This document shows positions 1-12,420 of a stretch of DNA of 64,000 nucleotides, in pieces. The notes under the pieces were generated by a model, which saw only the letters and a list, made by a program, of their open reading frames with translations, was not told the origin of the DNA and searched no databases. The DNA lies in assembly GCF_040581485.1 (NCBI RefSeq), contig NC_090130.1, positions 7,068,001 to 7,132,000 on the forward strand, given 5' to 3'. Positions within the stretch are counted from its first letter, which is position 1, and the number at the start of each line of letters is the position of its first letter. The DNA is from Linepithema humile. Lineage: Eukaryota; Arthropoda; Insecta; Hymenoptera; Formicidae. A program made the position numbers and the translations under genes.

Positions 1-1494
1 AAAGAGGCGCAACTTTTTATCCGGCTATCTCGTTCGAAAGTTCAACGTCGCACATTCTTTCCTTTTCTCTTTCTCTTTTCTTCCTTGTTTCTCGCTTCTT
101 CTTAAAGACGGCGGTATCTTCGTTTGTTGTTTGCGTGTCCTCGTCGCTCGCTCCTTAATCGAGGCGACAGTGCTCAGCCGGGACATTAGCCGCTCACCGT
201 CATGAAACTTCGTTCGACCGTATTAACTATGGCCGCGCGATTGTTCGCGCCGCGTCGAGACGATGGCGCGATGATTTCACCGGAAACTCACGATGCGGTG
301 CGTAAACAGCGTGTCCGATAGTCAACGATAGTTGACGCCGTACAATCGCTGATGGGCTATCGAGATGGTCGGCGCGCGTTCAAGGAAGCACAGACGAGAG
401 AAATTTGTAAATAATTTTTTTCACGCAAATCTCTTTTTGTTTTTAATTAGATTTTTACAAATAAAAGTAATTGAGAATTTGATAAAAATATCAGATTTAT
501 TGCACAAGTGTTATCGAGATTTAGTTGTTATCCTAATCATATCATATGCAGTTCCAAGATAAGATAATAATTGAATTGCAACTTATCAATATTTTAAACT
601 AATCATGTCTAATAGAGAATCGTTTCAGTTGTATAAAGAATTTATTCTTCAATTGTGCAAACAAGTTGTCTATATTTGCTATGCCAAATCCTAAAAATGG
701 CGGTTGGAGAGGATTTTGAACTTTGTTTCAATTTAATTAATAAAATTTAATTAATATATATTTCAAGAATATTGCTATTGGAAGCAGATCTAAAAGGAAC
801 AATTGATCAACTTCTATCTTGCCTATTTTTATTCTATTCAATATCAGATATAGCATTTAAAAATAGTCCGCGAATATTTTCTCGCGTAATCATAAAATAT
901 ATTTAACCAATCAATTTTATTCTCAATCATGGAGAAGACATCGCGCGCGCGTATGCATAGATGCATCTTTTTTTCTTTCACCCCCGTGCGAGCTTTCGAC
1001 GCATGAGCATTAAGCGCGATTACTGCTCGGTTATTATTATTCCGGCAGGTTAAAAGCGTCGAGTGTCGCTACTGGCGTCATGACTGTCTTGGAAGTCGTT
1101 ACCCGGCTTTTCGCTGAGAAAAGTCGCTCGTAGATCGCGCGTCTAAGCCCAGGCTCGTGTCGGCCGTACACAACCGCCGTTACAACATATTATAGAAACA
1201 TAATGTGGCCGACGGGGTGCAGCAGGGGCGTCGCGCAGATGTAGAGGGCGGACACCAGGGTCGGACGTGGCACAGCTTCTGGGCTTCGGCGGCTTTTGTT
1301 AGTTTGGCTTCTGCTTATCTGTCACGCAACATGATGTACCTTTTAACTCGCATTCCTGGTCGTTCTGCTCTCACGCGGCCATTAATAATAATATTCGCGT
1401 CGTCTAGTCGTGCGTCTAAACCAAGAGCACCGACTGAGAGTAAAAAGTTCACATGCATGCAGCACGCTAATATCTATAAATGCAGTTGTCACCA

Positions 1495-1509
1495 TTTTTT
1501 TTTTTTTTT
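1495..1509. repeat. poly(T) tract, 15 nt
   Basis: A run of 15 T, followed by AT-rich DNA. It could be a simple-sequence tract or the reverse-strand A tail of an old retroposed copy. I saw no convincing retroposon body next to it. Confidence 0.8.
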
Positions 1510-2997
1510 AGAAAAACTGAAACTTGGATCAAATTATTCAAGATTAAATAAGAATCTCTTCTAATCTATTCATTACATTGAATGCCTCGGAATGAAAATA
1601 ATCAACGTGACTTTTCAGACAAGTTACCTGGTAGAAAAGATTAATGATCCTATCTTGGTAAATGCAGAATAATAAAGTGATGTAAAATTTCTTTCGGAAT
1701 ATATACACGCACGGCAAATACTCTCCACCATTTGTTCGTGAAAATTGATTGCGGGAATCGTATTTAGATAAAGGATACGTCCGCGGTAAAATCACCTTTA
1801 AAGCATGAAACGCGTGTATACTAGTCCATTTCGTCTCGAGCGCGTATTAAAACGGAAATCCTCGCACTCGTCCGTCCGCTCATTGAACATCGCGACGCAG
1901 TGATGGCTGTTCAATGGCTCGTGGAGAAGTGCCGCGCACATCCGCTGAAATTCCAGTGGCATTCTGTATCACGATTTCCCCGCGCGAGAGTGTGCATCTC
2001 CTGGATTTTCCCATCCCACGCCCCACCCGTTTTCTGCCGTTTTCGTCTATTCGTCCTGTTTTCAGTCGCTTAGTGCGGAGATTTGATTTGTCGCGGCGCG
2101 TTCGCGGTTTTGAGCTATGATAATAGCGCCTTCCCAGCTTTACAGCGAGGTCCGTCGTCTCTTCGAGTTAAGCGGCGAACATCCGTCCGACAATACACAA
2201 GGATGTTATGCCCGAGTTCATTTCGTGCCGCGATTCCTAGCCAGACGTTCAGGAAAGGAGAAGTCCTTTCTCTTCCTTAGTCACTCACTTACGGAGAGCA
2301 ACTGCTTCAATTTAAGTCTATGCGCGCGGTAAAATTGCCACGGAATGAGAGAAGACGGAGGAAAATTTTTCCAGCTGGCGGATTACGAACGCCCTTATCT
2401 TGTAGGGTTCTTTGTAATTAAAAAAGACGTGTTTATTAAATTGTTACGTTTCTTTTCGCTTGTATCTTTAATGGTTCATTCATTAGTCAAATTAGTAAAT
2501 AGTCCGGTAATCTATAAGATATTAATTCTACTTATATTTTTGTATCGAAGGCGATTTTAAAAGGGAAATCGATAAAGAGAGACAAATCAATATTTTTTTC
2601 TTAAACAAATGACATAGTAGCTATGATATTAATGCTAAAAGATACGTCTGGCTCTTTTTGATTACAGACGATACTAAATAAAAGAATATTCAAGATGAGA
2701 AGACAATGACGCGTTCGGCAGAGAATAGAATGGACATGTAACGATAACAATCGGTGTACAAAAAATACGCGTACAATTTCAGTCATGTTCAGGCATTCTT
2801 ACGATACCGTTGTCGGTGGCGACGGTTGCGATTCGGTTGGCTACGCGTTCGCCTTATTACAGGATTCGTGCTTTACGCGTGCGGATCGTGAGTCCTTGCT
2901 AACGAGGATCGTGAAAGGGAGTAATGACACGACCGGACGTGGTCGAGAGGCGTCGGTCTATGGGAGAATAAATTTGCTTACCGGTTTCACGAATTGT

Positions 2998-3020
2998 CGC
3001 CGCCGCCGCCGCCGCCGCCG
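2998..3020. repeat. (CCG)n trinucleotide microsatellite
   Basis: About seven uninterrupted CCG/CGC units. In one frame they read as poly-Arg and in another as poly-Pro, which explains the overlapping open frames at 2785-3194. No flanking sequence resembles a known protein, so I treat it as a microsatellite. Confidence 0.85.
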
Positions 3021-6000
3021 CTGCCATTGCTCAGTGGACGAATCGGCATTGTTGATGTGTCTTTTTCGAAACCATCGCGAGGTTCTCACGTACCCGCTTC
3101 TAAACCGCCTCTGCGGATCCGGCAGTTAATTATTTTCGTGTTCACCTGCGGACCGGGTCGCGGCGCTCGTTCTTGCGTGTCTCGTCTTGCTTAATGTGTT
3201 ACGATTTACAAGTGAGTCCACTTACTCTTTAGAATAATGTTAAATTCAAGGCGAAAGACGGAAGGTGAGGAACCTTGCGAAAAAATCTTAATCTTAATTA
3301 AAAAAAATTTTTTTTGTTATATTTTAATTTATTATATCCAATTTTTGTGGATTGACAATCACACGTGATGTATAATGTAATCGTATTTTCGCTGCATACC
3401 GCACCAATTTAATCAGATCTATTTTTGCATACATCGAATTCCTATTTATTCGCTTGATTTTCATTAACCGCGACCTTAAGCGCATAAGACGATCTCGTTG
3501 ACGTGCGGAAGAAGAGGAGGATTATATGCATCACAGGGACAGAGATATAAGCATACAAGCGCCATGGCTGTAGCTGCCAAGTGTGTAATAAGATATCCGC
3601 GGATACTCGAAGTCCTCAATTGGCTAATTTACCGGCAGTTAGCGGCTATCCGACCGCTTAGGTCATCCCAACGTGGCGGGGCATTCGGCCTGAATAATTT
3701 ATAACTGCCTGTTTACGAGAATTGAGAATAATGAATTTCAACAGCTCACACTCCGACGCATCATTGACGGACTACATTCGGTCAACGGGTCGACTCGGAT
3801 GTTCGTTATTAGATGATACAATGGCGCGACGACATTCGCGAATAACATCCTTTTTCGAAACGTTCTCAGCCGGCGGTGGTGTAATACTTAGCTCGTAACG
3901 CGCGGTTCTCATCGAGCTCGTGTCGAGGACAAAATGCCTACTGTTCGGCGTCGATACCAGGGAAATTTATGGGAACGATAGATATTGCGGGCGCATTTTC
4001 CTAGAAACATATGCTCATCATTCCTAGATCAGATGCGTTCAAACCTTTAAAGCGTCCTTTGTTCACGTTGCACTGCGAGAATATTGCACGCTTGAAAATT
4101 ATGGAAATTATAAATAGTCAATTGGTTTTTTATATTTTTAATGTGCAAGAATTTTAAATACGATCAAAAAACGAGTCAATAGCAATTCGTGTATTTAGCA
4201 TATTTTTTTTACGCATTGAAATAATCACGCATCTATCAAAATAATTTGCTCGTAAACATGCGCTTTTAAGTATCGCGATTCTGCATCCGGCAGAATCACT
4301 CGCGAATTCAATGGACAGATCTCTCAAGTCCAATGCCGGTTGGTCCACATTCTCCATCCGCGCTTGCTGATACGCGTCGGATACGCGATCACGCGCGCGT
4401 GGGTGTCCGGCATCGGTCTGCTTCCGGTAGGCGAGCGGCACCGCGGTGGAGAGGCGAGCATTAGAGGAGGTAGACAGTGCGAGCAACGAGGAGAGACGGC
4501 GGGGCCGGACAGACCGATGTAAGTGAGCAGTCAGAGAGATGGCGCCTAATAGATTGGTTTGTAGGTGGACGCATTATCTCTCGCACGCGGACAGCACCGA
4601 CACACTGTGCTGAACGCTTGATCGCGCTCATGGCATCGCTTCGTGTACGTGTATCACGGGCAATATGAGCGGCCGAGGCCGAGGGCGGAAATTAGTAATG
4701 TAGCAATGAGCACCACGCTGACTAAAGCTCGACGAGTCGTAGCTTCGAACGGCGCGGTGGGACGTTTGAGATGTGGAGGTGGCGTTGTCCACGAGAGGGG
4801 GGGAGACAAGTCGCACCATGACCATCTTGTTTGACGAGCGAGCCACTAAAGAGAACGGCGGAAATTAAGGAGCTTGGCGGTATATAAATTGTCATCGCGT
4901 ATTGTTTTAATTGTTTTAACTTTCAGTCGGCCGACGTGCACCGCGCGATGATCATTAAATTGGTTTAATTATAAACTAGTTCCCCTTTGGAATTATTGTG
5001 AGTCGTCACACTAGATGCTATGGAATGTCGCTTTTGCGGAATATCTTAACGGTAGAATTTTAAATTCACTGCAGTTGTGTTTCGTCATTCTAGCAGTAGT
5101 TTCGAATATTTCGTTTCTTTTTTTCTTCGCAAAACGGGCAGGTGTCACTTAAAAATATAACATTAATCTTCGGTTACTTTTCCGACAGATGCACGATATC
5201 TGTCGGTTTCGCGAAAATCGCCTCGTACGATGAAACCATCGTAAAATCAACGAGAGATACGCGCGCGCCTGCGAAGTTCTTTTTCTTTCTTTCCAATATA
5301 AAAAGCGAAACGAACGTAAAAAGCGGTACCGCGAATCTAATCGACAGCTTCATAAAATTGAACCCATAAAATCATAAAATCAACCACTTCGTCGAGAACA
5401 GCCCGCCAGGAAAATATTTACAGTCCTTTTTGGCCGCTCTCGTTCCTGCGATCCTCCGCCAAGTAGTAATGGGTTTGAACGACAGCACGATTTTTCAACA
5501 TAGAAAACTCTTTATTCTCAAATAAAAAGTTGCAAAATACAAATAAACATAAAGATAAATTTTATTCTCAAAAATATAATCAAATTGGAAAAATGCAATC
5601 ATATTATTTGTTCATAAATTGTTACATATTGTGTTATATGTCTATGTATTTTAAAAAGTAGCTTGTAAAATCAATATTTTTATTTCACAGTTTATCATAA
5701 ATATATTATTTACTACACTTTCGATAGAGATTTTTAGATCACTTTGTGTGATGTAAAAACGCAGTAGCAAGTTTACAAAATTAATAATATCCACCTATTT
5801 GTATGGAACAAAACTCTTCTTATCTTTTATCGACTTTCGTTATTCTTATCCGAAAGTAAAACTGAGTATTATTTGTCCGTTTCATCTAGTCAAGTTTGTT
5901 CGCTACTGCACTTTCGAAATAATATATCTCTATACAACAATCTTCGTCGTGCTGCGTGAAATTCGAAGATCGGGACGCGACCGGTGGTCGATGTCGTCGG

Positions 6001-6140
6001 TTATCTAGGAGCTTTTACTACCAGCGCCAATACTCACTTTAGTGGCGGATCGATTCGAAGATATGCAAGCAATAAGCGTTTAATTGCACGGGATTCCTCA
6101 TCGCAGCAGTCTCTTTAGAGCCGCCAGCAGTCGTGTGGAC

Positions 6141-6166
6141 TATAAAAGGCATCGGACCTATAAAAT
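6141..6166 (+). promoter_or_regulatory. two TATA-like boxes 18 bp apart
   Basis: TATAAAAG at 6141-6148 is followed by TATAAAAT at 6159-6166. Either fits a metazoan TATA consensus. I see no good initiator at the expected 28-33 bp downstream of either, and no recognisable gene follows, only a CT-rich tract. Chance occurrence is quite possible. Confidence 0.15.
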
Positions 6167-6229
6167 GCATCCTTGACTGGACGGTCGTTTCTACACCATT
6201 GTATGCATACGTATGCGTTCCTCTCTTAA

Positions 6230-6233
<4 letters not shown>

Positions 6234-6270
<37 letters not shown>

Positions 6271-6310
6271 CTTCTCCCGCTTTCTCTTTATCGTTCCTTT
6301 ATCCGACTTC
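6234..6310. repeat. (CT)n microsatellite with pyrimidine-rich extension
   Basis: Positions 6234-6260 are an uninterrupted 27-nt CT repeat. The next 50 bases are almost entirely pyrimidine. The opposite strand is a GAGA tract, the class of sequence bound by GAGA-type factors in insects; any such role here is inference. Confidence 0.9.
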
Positions 6311-8798
6311 TTTGCCTCGTCTTGCGTTATCCATCTTTTCTTACTCTTTGATTGTCTGCTGCTCTTATATGCGGTGCTTGTAGAGACAAAGATATAATTT
6401 CGCCATTGCGGTACAACTCGCCTTACTAATTTTATCTACTTTATGTTCTACCACGCACATTGTCCGATAAAAGCTTTCAAGATCCATCTACATACGTAGA
6501 TAAATATCTTTGCTTTTTACATCGATGCTATTAATTATTATCGATCATTGGCAAATGGATTTTATAAAATTATAAAATAAAACATTTTTATGACAGAAAC
6601 ATCCGTCTCATAGATTGAACAAAGGTTAGAATACAACAATCAAACGTTTAGAAAACTTATATTACCTTATAAACTGTTGACAAATAGTTGAGTGAAATAT
6701 CAATTCACAAAGAGCAAGTTCATCTTTTGAATTAATGCAAGCGGTGACATGGTCGGGCTTTGTTTGCAGACTCTTTTGCATGAGACAAAAGTAAGCAAAA
6801 TTAAGAGAAAATGTTGGGAAAAGCTGTACGTTTGTATAAGCCCAGATTAAATTGTTGAACATTTATATAAATTAATCTAGATTTGTCAACAACGACATTC
6901 ACGATACTATTATTAGTATTTCGTTGCTACTGCATACACGTGGCAGGATAAAAGATTAATATTTATACAGAATAGAAAAACGTCTTATTTATATTTTACA
7001 TTATTTTTGAATCTATTATCTTAATGATATTAAAATTTAAAAAAAAAAATTGGACTGACCGGTGTAAATTTCACAAATGTGCTCTTAAATTTATAAATTT
7101 GGTTTATAAATTGTTTATAATAAAGAGCTGCTTTTGATTGAACACAATTAATAAACAAAAAAAATTAATCTTATTGAGAGGTGAAATATAATGTATTGTA
7201 TAACAGAACGCAATACTTGAATATTTAAATAATAAGCTTTGTAGCTAGTAGTAGAAAATAATATATTGAAGCGATTATCAATAAAAACGGTTTCCTTCGG
7301 CTACCTTTTTAGCATCGCTATTAAATGGCGGGGCATTTAAAACCAGTTATCCAATTAACTGCAACTAATTAAGTAACTCGATACATTGATTCCATTTCGT
7401 TTTCATACACGGCATTTGAGCGAGGTCGCGTAGCGCCTCGGCGTTCCTCGTGGTCACAGATATAAATTTCGATGTATTTATTACCCCCGAGAAAACTTAA
7501 TAATTATGTGCGGAGTGCGCGCGGAATCTACTCGGGCGTGGCGCGATAACGAATACCGATTGTAATTACTCCGTCGGCCATGCAACCGGGAGAAAGATAC
7601 ATATTTGCTTAATCGGCTAGCACACCAGCGCGCCGGAAAGAAGTGGAACAGTAAGATATCCCATTAATTAAGACTCTCCAGATGGTTGAAATTACTTGGT
7701 CTTCGCGCTTCGCTCCGTACGTGCTGAACATCCCCTTCGATTTGACATCGTCGAAGGAGCTTATGCTTCCAAGAAACTTATCGTCCCGTAAAGATGCACC
7801 GGGAATCGTCTAATTCCATTCCGGTATCCGCTACGACGAGCATAATGCAGTCATTATTGTTACTTTCGTGGTCGAAATATTGTCGGAGATTTATCTGAAA
7901 CTTGAGACTTTGCGCGCCGCTTTCTCGAGCATTTGCAACACATTGAAGAAGAGCGCGTGAAAGGGAAAATACAAAATCACTGCTGCCGCATTTCGCTCGA
8001 AACTTGTATTTGCGGAATACTTGAAGAACTTTCGCGGACGTTAAATGAAACGTACGACATTTTACCAGCGATTGTTCGTAACGCGGATTTTATATTCGAT
8101 TTGCTCCTCGCTCTGATTCACGCGGACCGTTACGTAACGAAGTAATAACGAAAGCGTCGTCGATTCTCGTCGTGGAGAGGCCGCAATTTCCCCGCGCGCT
8201 TCAAGAAAATCAGATAAACCTTCGACGATTTTAGTAACGATTACTCCGCTCGCGGAGCAACATCTCGCTAATGCACAATTGTGCAAGCGCGCGCCGGCTG
8301 CTCGACGACGACGGTGCGAGGAGCGGGGCGGGCGAGTCGTAAGAGGAGAAGGATATAAAATTAATAGTGATCTAGATTTCTAGATTGCGGGGAATGCGAG
8401 CAATTGCGAATCGTGGGAGTGTGGGCCTCCGCGAAGGGAGAGGCGATATATGAAATTTAATACGTTCGACATGGAGACGCGCGCGAGTAGACGAGAATGA
8501 GGGAATACCGAGATGGGGGAGGGGGAAGGCGAGAGGATATTGCAGAGGAGAGGAGGCGCGCGAGGACGAGAAGGGGGCGTGAGAGGAGGGAGGGCGAGGG
8601 AGTGAGAGCTGCAGAGAGACACATAACGAATGCCATTCCTGACCCGCATGGTTCCGCGCACATCGCATTATTGTTTGGCTTCAATTAAACTTCCATTTTA
8701 TGTAATGCCCCGGCCATCATTTACGTATCGCGATTCTCATCAGCCGCGAGCGCATAACTTCCTCGTGCGAAGAAATTGTACAGCGGCCCGGTGCGCCT

Positions 8799-8818
8799 CG
8801 CGCGCGCGCGCGCGTGTG
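8799..8818. repeat. (CG)n/(TG)n alternating purine-pyrimidine tract
   Basis: Eight CG units followed by two TG units form a 20-bp perfectly alternating pyrimidine-purine tract. This is the sequence type most prone to left-handed Z-DNA. Confidence 0.8.
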
Positions 8819-9339
8819 AACTGTCGCGAATTTTGTCATTGGTTTCCAAGTGCTCTGGATCGCCCGCGGCGTTTTAAATGCGATACCGATTGTAACTTCG
8901 TGTCAGATAACGCGAGTGTTCTTGGAGCTGCTCGCTGTTAAAATCTTTTCCTTTCTATTAATCGTATAATCTGCGCAAATTCAAGATAGGTATTCTCGGA
9001 ACAATTATTAAAATTTTCCCTTTTAATTCGCCGGAAGAAAATTAAATTGCACCCTTGGAGCAAAATTTCTTTGTGTTGCAGCTCAATGTGCGCTAATGTT
9101 AAATTAACGCATATATAGCAAAAATATATGAAGAATTTTTCATTGATAATATCTCTCCATTAAACATTCATTCCGAGCGCTGCCGGGTCGTTCCATAAAC
9201 CTCATTAAAAATTAAACGTAATTACGAGGCCAAAAGCACCACACCTGCCACACCGGTTCTGTATTCCGCCGTAAAATGCCGAGATTTTGAATCGCCAGTA
9301 CGGATCCGCTGAATAAGCGCCGTTACTTTTAACTAGCTT

Positions 9340-9380
9340 GAGAGAAAAGGAGAGGGAGAGAGAGAGAGAAAGAGAGAGAA
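9340..9380. repeat. (GA)n imperfect microsatellite
   Basis: About 40 bases of GA repeat with a few AA and GG interruptions, all purine on the + strand. Confidence 0.85.
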
Positions 9381-12306
9381 CACATTCGAGCTTCTCGTCG
9401 TCCTAATCTCGACAATTATCATCGCATAGGTACACCGTGCCGGTGAACTTTTACGAGCGGTTTCGAGGCGAGAAGAAGAAGCCGTTCAGGTAAATGCACG
9501 TCGACAAACGTCGCCGTCAACGTGTTGCCAGCGATGACCCGCGAACGACTTCCCACGGCTCGGCGTCGCCGGGAGAGGTGGACCAGACCTTGCCATTAAT
9601 TTCATTAGGCGACCTGCGCTGGTAACGGCGAATACCAACAGCGAAATTTGCCGGCCATTGTCGCTTTTTTTGCTCAATGCATGTTAGATGACGAGATCTT
9701 TCGATGAAAAATGTCGGTAGAATTTGACGATCATTAATAAATCGATTATCGTTGGTTGGAATTAAAAATCGATCACAAATATGTTTAATGAATTGTTAAA
9801 CAAACATTGACAAAGTGATTGATTGAATAAATAACGTTGCAGTATGCGTTGTTAGTACGCGTAGGTAATGCGGTATACATGATTCTCTCAAGTAATGCCG
9901 GATATTTCTTTTACGACGACAGTTTCGAATTTCAGAAGCTCTTCATGGTCGGAGAGCATGGCGAGTAGATCGGTCACGAGCGGAGGTCGTTCTTCGTGAC
10001 AGGCCAACTGGCGCAGATGAATTTACATGTACGGCGTAAACTGAGTGAGTTGTTTCTACAGCGCGTTCAAGGAAGTAGAGAAAGAGAGACAGATGCGGAG
10101 ACAGAGAAGGAGATGAATGGAAGGAGAAAGAGGAAGAGAGAGAGAATAACGTATTAACGAGCTTAAACGAACGGAAACTAAGTGTCTCGGCTCGGAGTAA
10201 AATTAATTAATCGCAATCATCCAAAGTGCTATGACGATCGCACTTGCTGGCGTCTCGCCTAAATTCTTTGTTTTCCCGTATTCGACGTAGCAGTTCATCT
10301 CCATCTTCTTATAAACAACTACTTTGACAGAACGCAAAAAAAAAACTTTTGGAATTTATTAGTCACTGACCAAATTTGAACTCTTTACTTGTTAGTTTTT
10401 TTATGAATCGCGATTTGAGAAATTTTTAGAGTGTATTAAAATTTTGTTATATTTTTAGTTTATGTATGTTTCAAAAAATTTATACTACTCCTTGTGAAAG
10501 ATTGATTCATCGAGATAAAAGATACGTATGCAAAATACTGCATGCTCGATCCCAAAATGGGAAAGGAATATTTATTCCTGCAGCCATTCGCGAATTTTTC
10601 TCACATAAATATGTCTAAGCTTCGAATTATTAACGACGGGGTATTCTGTAAGCGTGCTACGGTCGAAAACAGGTTTTTGCCGATGCAAATATTAATGAGG
10701 TATCTAGTTACTTTGTGTTTTGTGTGAATCGTTGTGAAACATTATGATCGTTTCGATGATAAATGTGATTTGCAAGATTTTATTCGAATATTTTTATCGC
10801 TTTCTCCCTGTCGTCTTTTTATATTTCACTGTTGCGTTTATTTCTTCTCAAGTTTGAATACACTTTAAATTTCGACCGTCATACTAAAACAGCTAATTAC
10901 ATCGCAATGTCCTGAATGCGTGGTATCACGCCGATAGCCGAGTCACGGTGTGTCGTCGGCTTTGAGAATCCCAGAGACACGAAGGAGGAAAACAGCGAAG
11001 TGTTGCCGCGGTTAAATCCGCGCCTGAGGAAAGAATGCGCGATGGCCGCCGCGTTGCATCCCCGAGCCCTCTCGCGCGTCTTTGTCTCCCGGGGCCCAGT
11101 TGGCAGCCAGTAGGTATAGCCGGTGCACGCACCCAGGTGCTTGTAATCGTTCACAAATTAACGTCGCTGGGGCAGTTTCTTCTCGTCGCGCGCGGATTTA
11201 CCGCTGTTGCCGTATAAGGGCAATATTACGCGCCCGTGCCCTTACCTCCTCGTGCCGCGGACATATTTCAATCATTTCGTCGGCCGACCTTTTGAAACGG
11301 AGGCGATTGCAGCCACCTGCGAGGAGTATCTCTGCCGGGGAAATAAGGATACCAGGACGTAGATATACGTATAGAGATAAAAAAAATGTTGAATGATATT
11401 TAAGTCTGTATCTCTCAGACAGATAATACTTTATCAGCTTTGTGTTCACCAGCGAGTGAAACTTGCCAAGGGACACATGTGATAAAATTACGTATTTACG
11501 TTCAATTCAGCTTGAGCTTTATCTGTAGAATTATATAATCTTTTTCGGACTTAATTGCTAAAATATATCTGCCGTGGAATATTGTAAAATTGCGATACTT
11601 TTTTTCGCTTCGTCAGAGAGAAAAAAATTATGCAAACGGACACCTCGTGCAATCAGCTGCGAAATATGTGTTGCGATAATTATCATGGCAACATTGTCGG
11701 TTGGATAGGTAGACGTGTACTTTCTCTGCGCGAAGTCTTGCAAGCATACAATTTGGAAAGGGCTGCCCAGCAAGAGATAGAAATCGCTCGTCCCCTTTAC
11801 TTCAACAATTACTTTCTTTCCCATCGCCGTTTATCGGTGGCAGAGGCTACCGTGACCCTCGGCAGGTGTCCGCCTCTCACCGGCAAATCTCGCAATCCGT
11901 TCGCCGCGTCACGAAAGCACGCGTCGCTGACGAACGGTTGTCATCGCTGTCACGGCCGCTACCTGTTCCGCGGACGTTCTCACACTCCCGGTCGGGATCG
12001 TATGGATTCGCGGATAAGATCTGCGCGAATAAAAATCCGGCGTTGTTGCTCAACGAGTTAATGCGCGCAGGTACATGTCACGCGACATAACCAGGCAGCG
12101 GTCGCGTTTGCCGGAACGCAACTTTCAGGACTCTCCCAGTGCCTTTCTTTCAACGATATTTCTGATTTATGAATATTACCCACTTCTGCGAGTCGCTCTC
12201 GGAGTCGAGACACGTGTAATAAAACGCGACGGACGCGAGTGCGTCATCGCGGATATACGTTTGCGCGTGTTTACCAGTGCGCGAAGAAGAGAGAGGAGAA
12301 GAAGTC

Positions 12307-12340
12307 GAGAGAGAGAGAGAGAGAGAAGAAGAAGAAGAAG
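12307..12340. repeat. compound (GA)n-(GAA)n microsatellite
   Basis: A GA dinucleotide repeat (12307-12326) runs directly into a GAA trinucleotide repeat (to 12340). It explains the Arg/Glu-rich and Leu/Ser-rich open frames that cross it on the two strands. Confidence 0.9.
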
Positions 12341-12420
12341 AGGGTTAGACTCCTGGAAGTCGTTCTCACTTGACCTTAGACCGTAATCGTCGTTTCTGAA
12401 AGTCGATCCCAAAGACGTGG

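Larger units (their letters stand above)
1..5140. other. non-coding block with alternating AT-rich and CpG-rich DNA
   Basis: I recognise no gene here. Positions 1-130 are pyrimidine-rich. About 400-900, 2400-2600, 3290-3400 and 4090-4220 are AT-rich, while about 960-1400, 1900-2320, 2790-3200 and 4300-4850 are CpG-rich. The frames of 60-120 codons in the CpG-rich parts overlap one another on both strands and encode Arg/Ser/Pro-rich peptides, as expected from composition alone. A 15-nt T run and a (CCG)n run are listed separately. The block could be intronic or intergenic; the sequence does not decide. Confidence 0.6.
5141..8300. other. non-coding block, largely AT-rich
   Basis: Positions about 5480-5790 and 6460-7290 are strongly AT-rich with no open frame of note. 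The 7380-8300 part is more mixed and contains many CGCG tetramers. A long CT tract and a TATA-like pair are listed separately. I see no gene. Confidence 0.6.
8301..12420. other. non-coding block, CpG-rich and purine-rich
   Basis: No gene recognised. About 8480-8610 is purine-rich on the + strand (G/A runs), and 10070-10150 is another GA-rich stretch. Many frames of 60-143 codons are open here on both strands, overlap each other and encode Arg/Ser/Pro-rich peptides, so I regard them as compositional. The AT-rich interval 10330-10900 contains nothing I can name. Confidence 0.6.

Noticed and set aside
1186..1290. Minus-strand reading that ends in a hydrophobic stretch, ALYICATPLLHPVGHIMFL then stop
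   Set aside because: It resembles a seventh membrane helix of a receptor, but it is short, lacks a clear acceptor and has no second exon nearby. I could not place it in a family.
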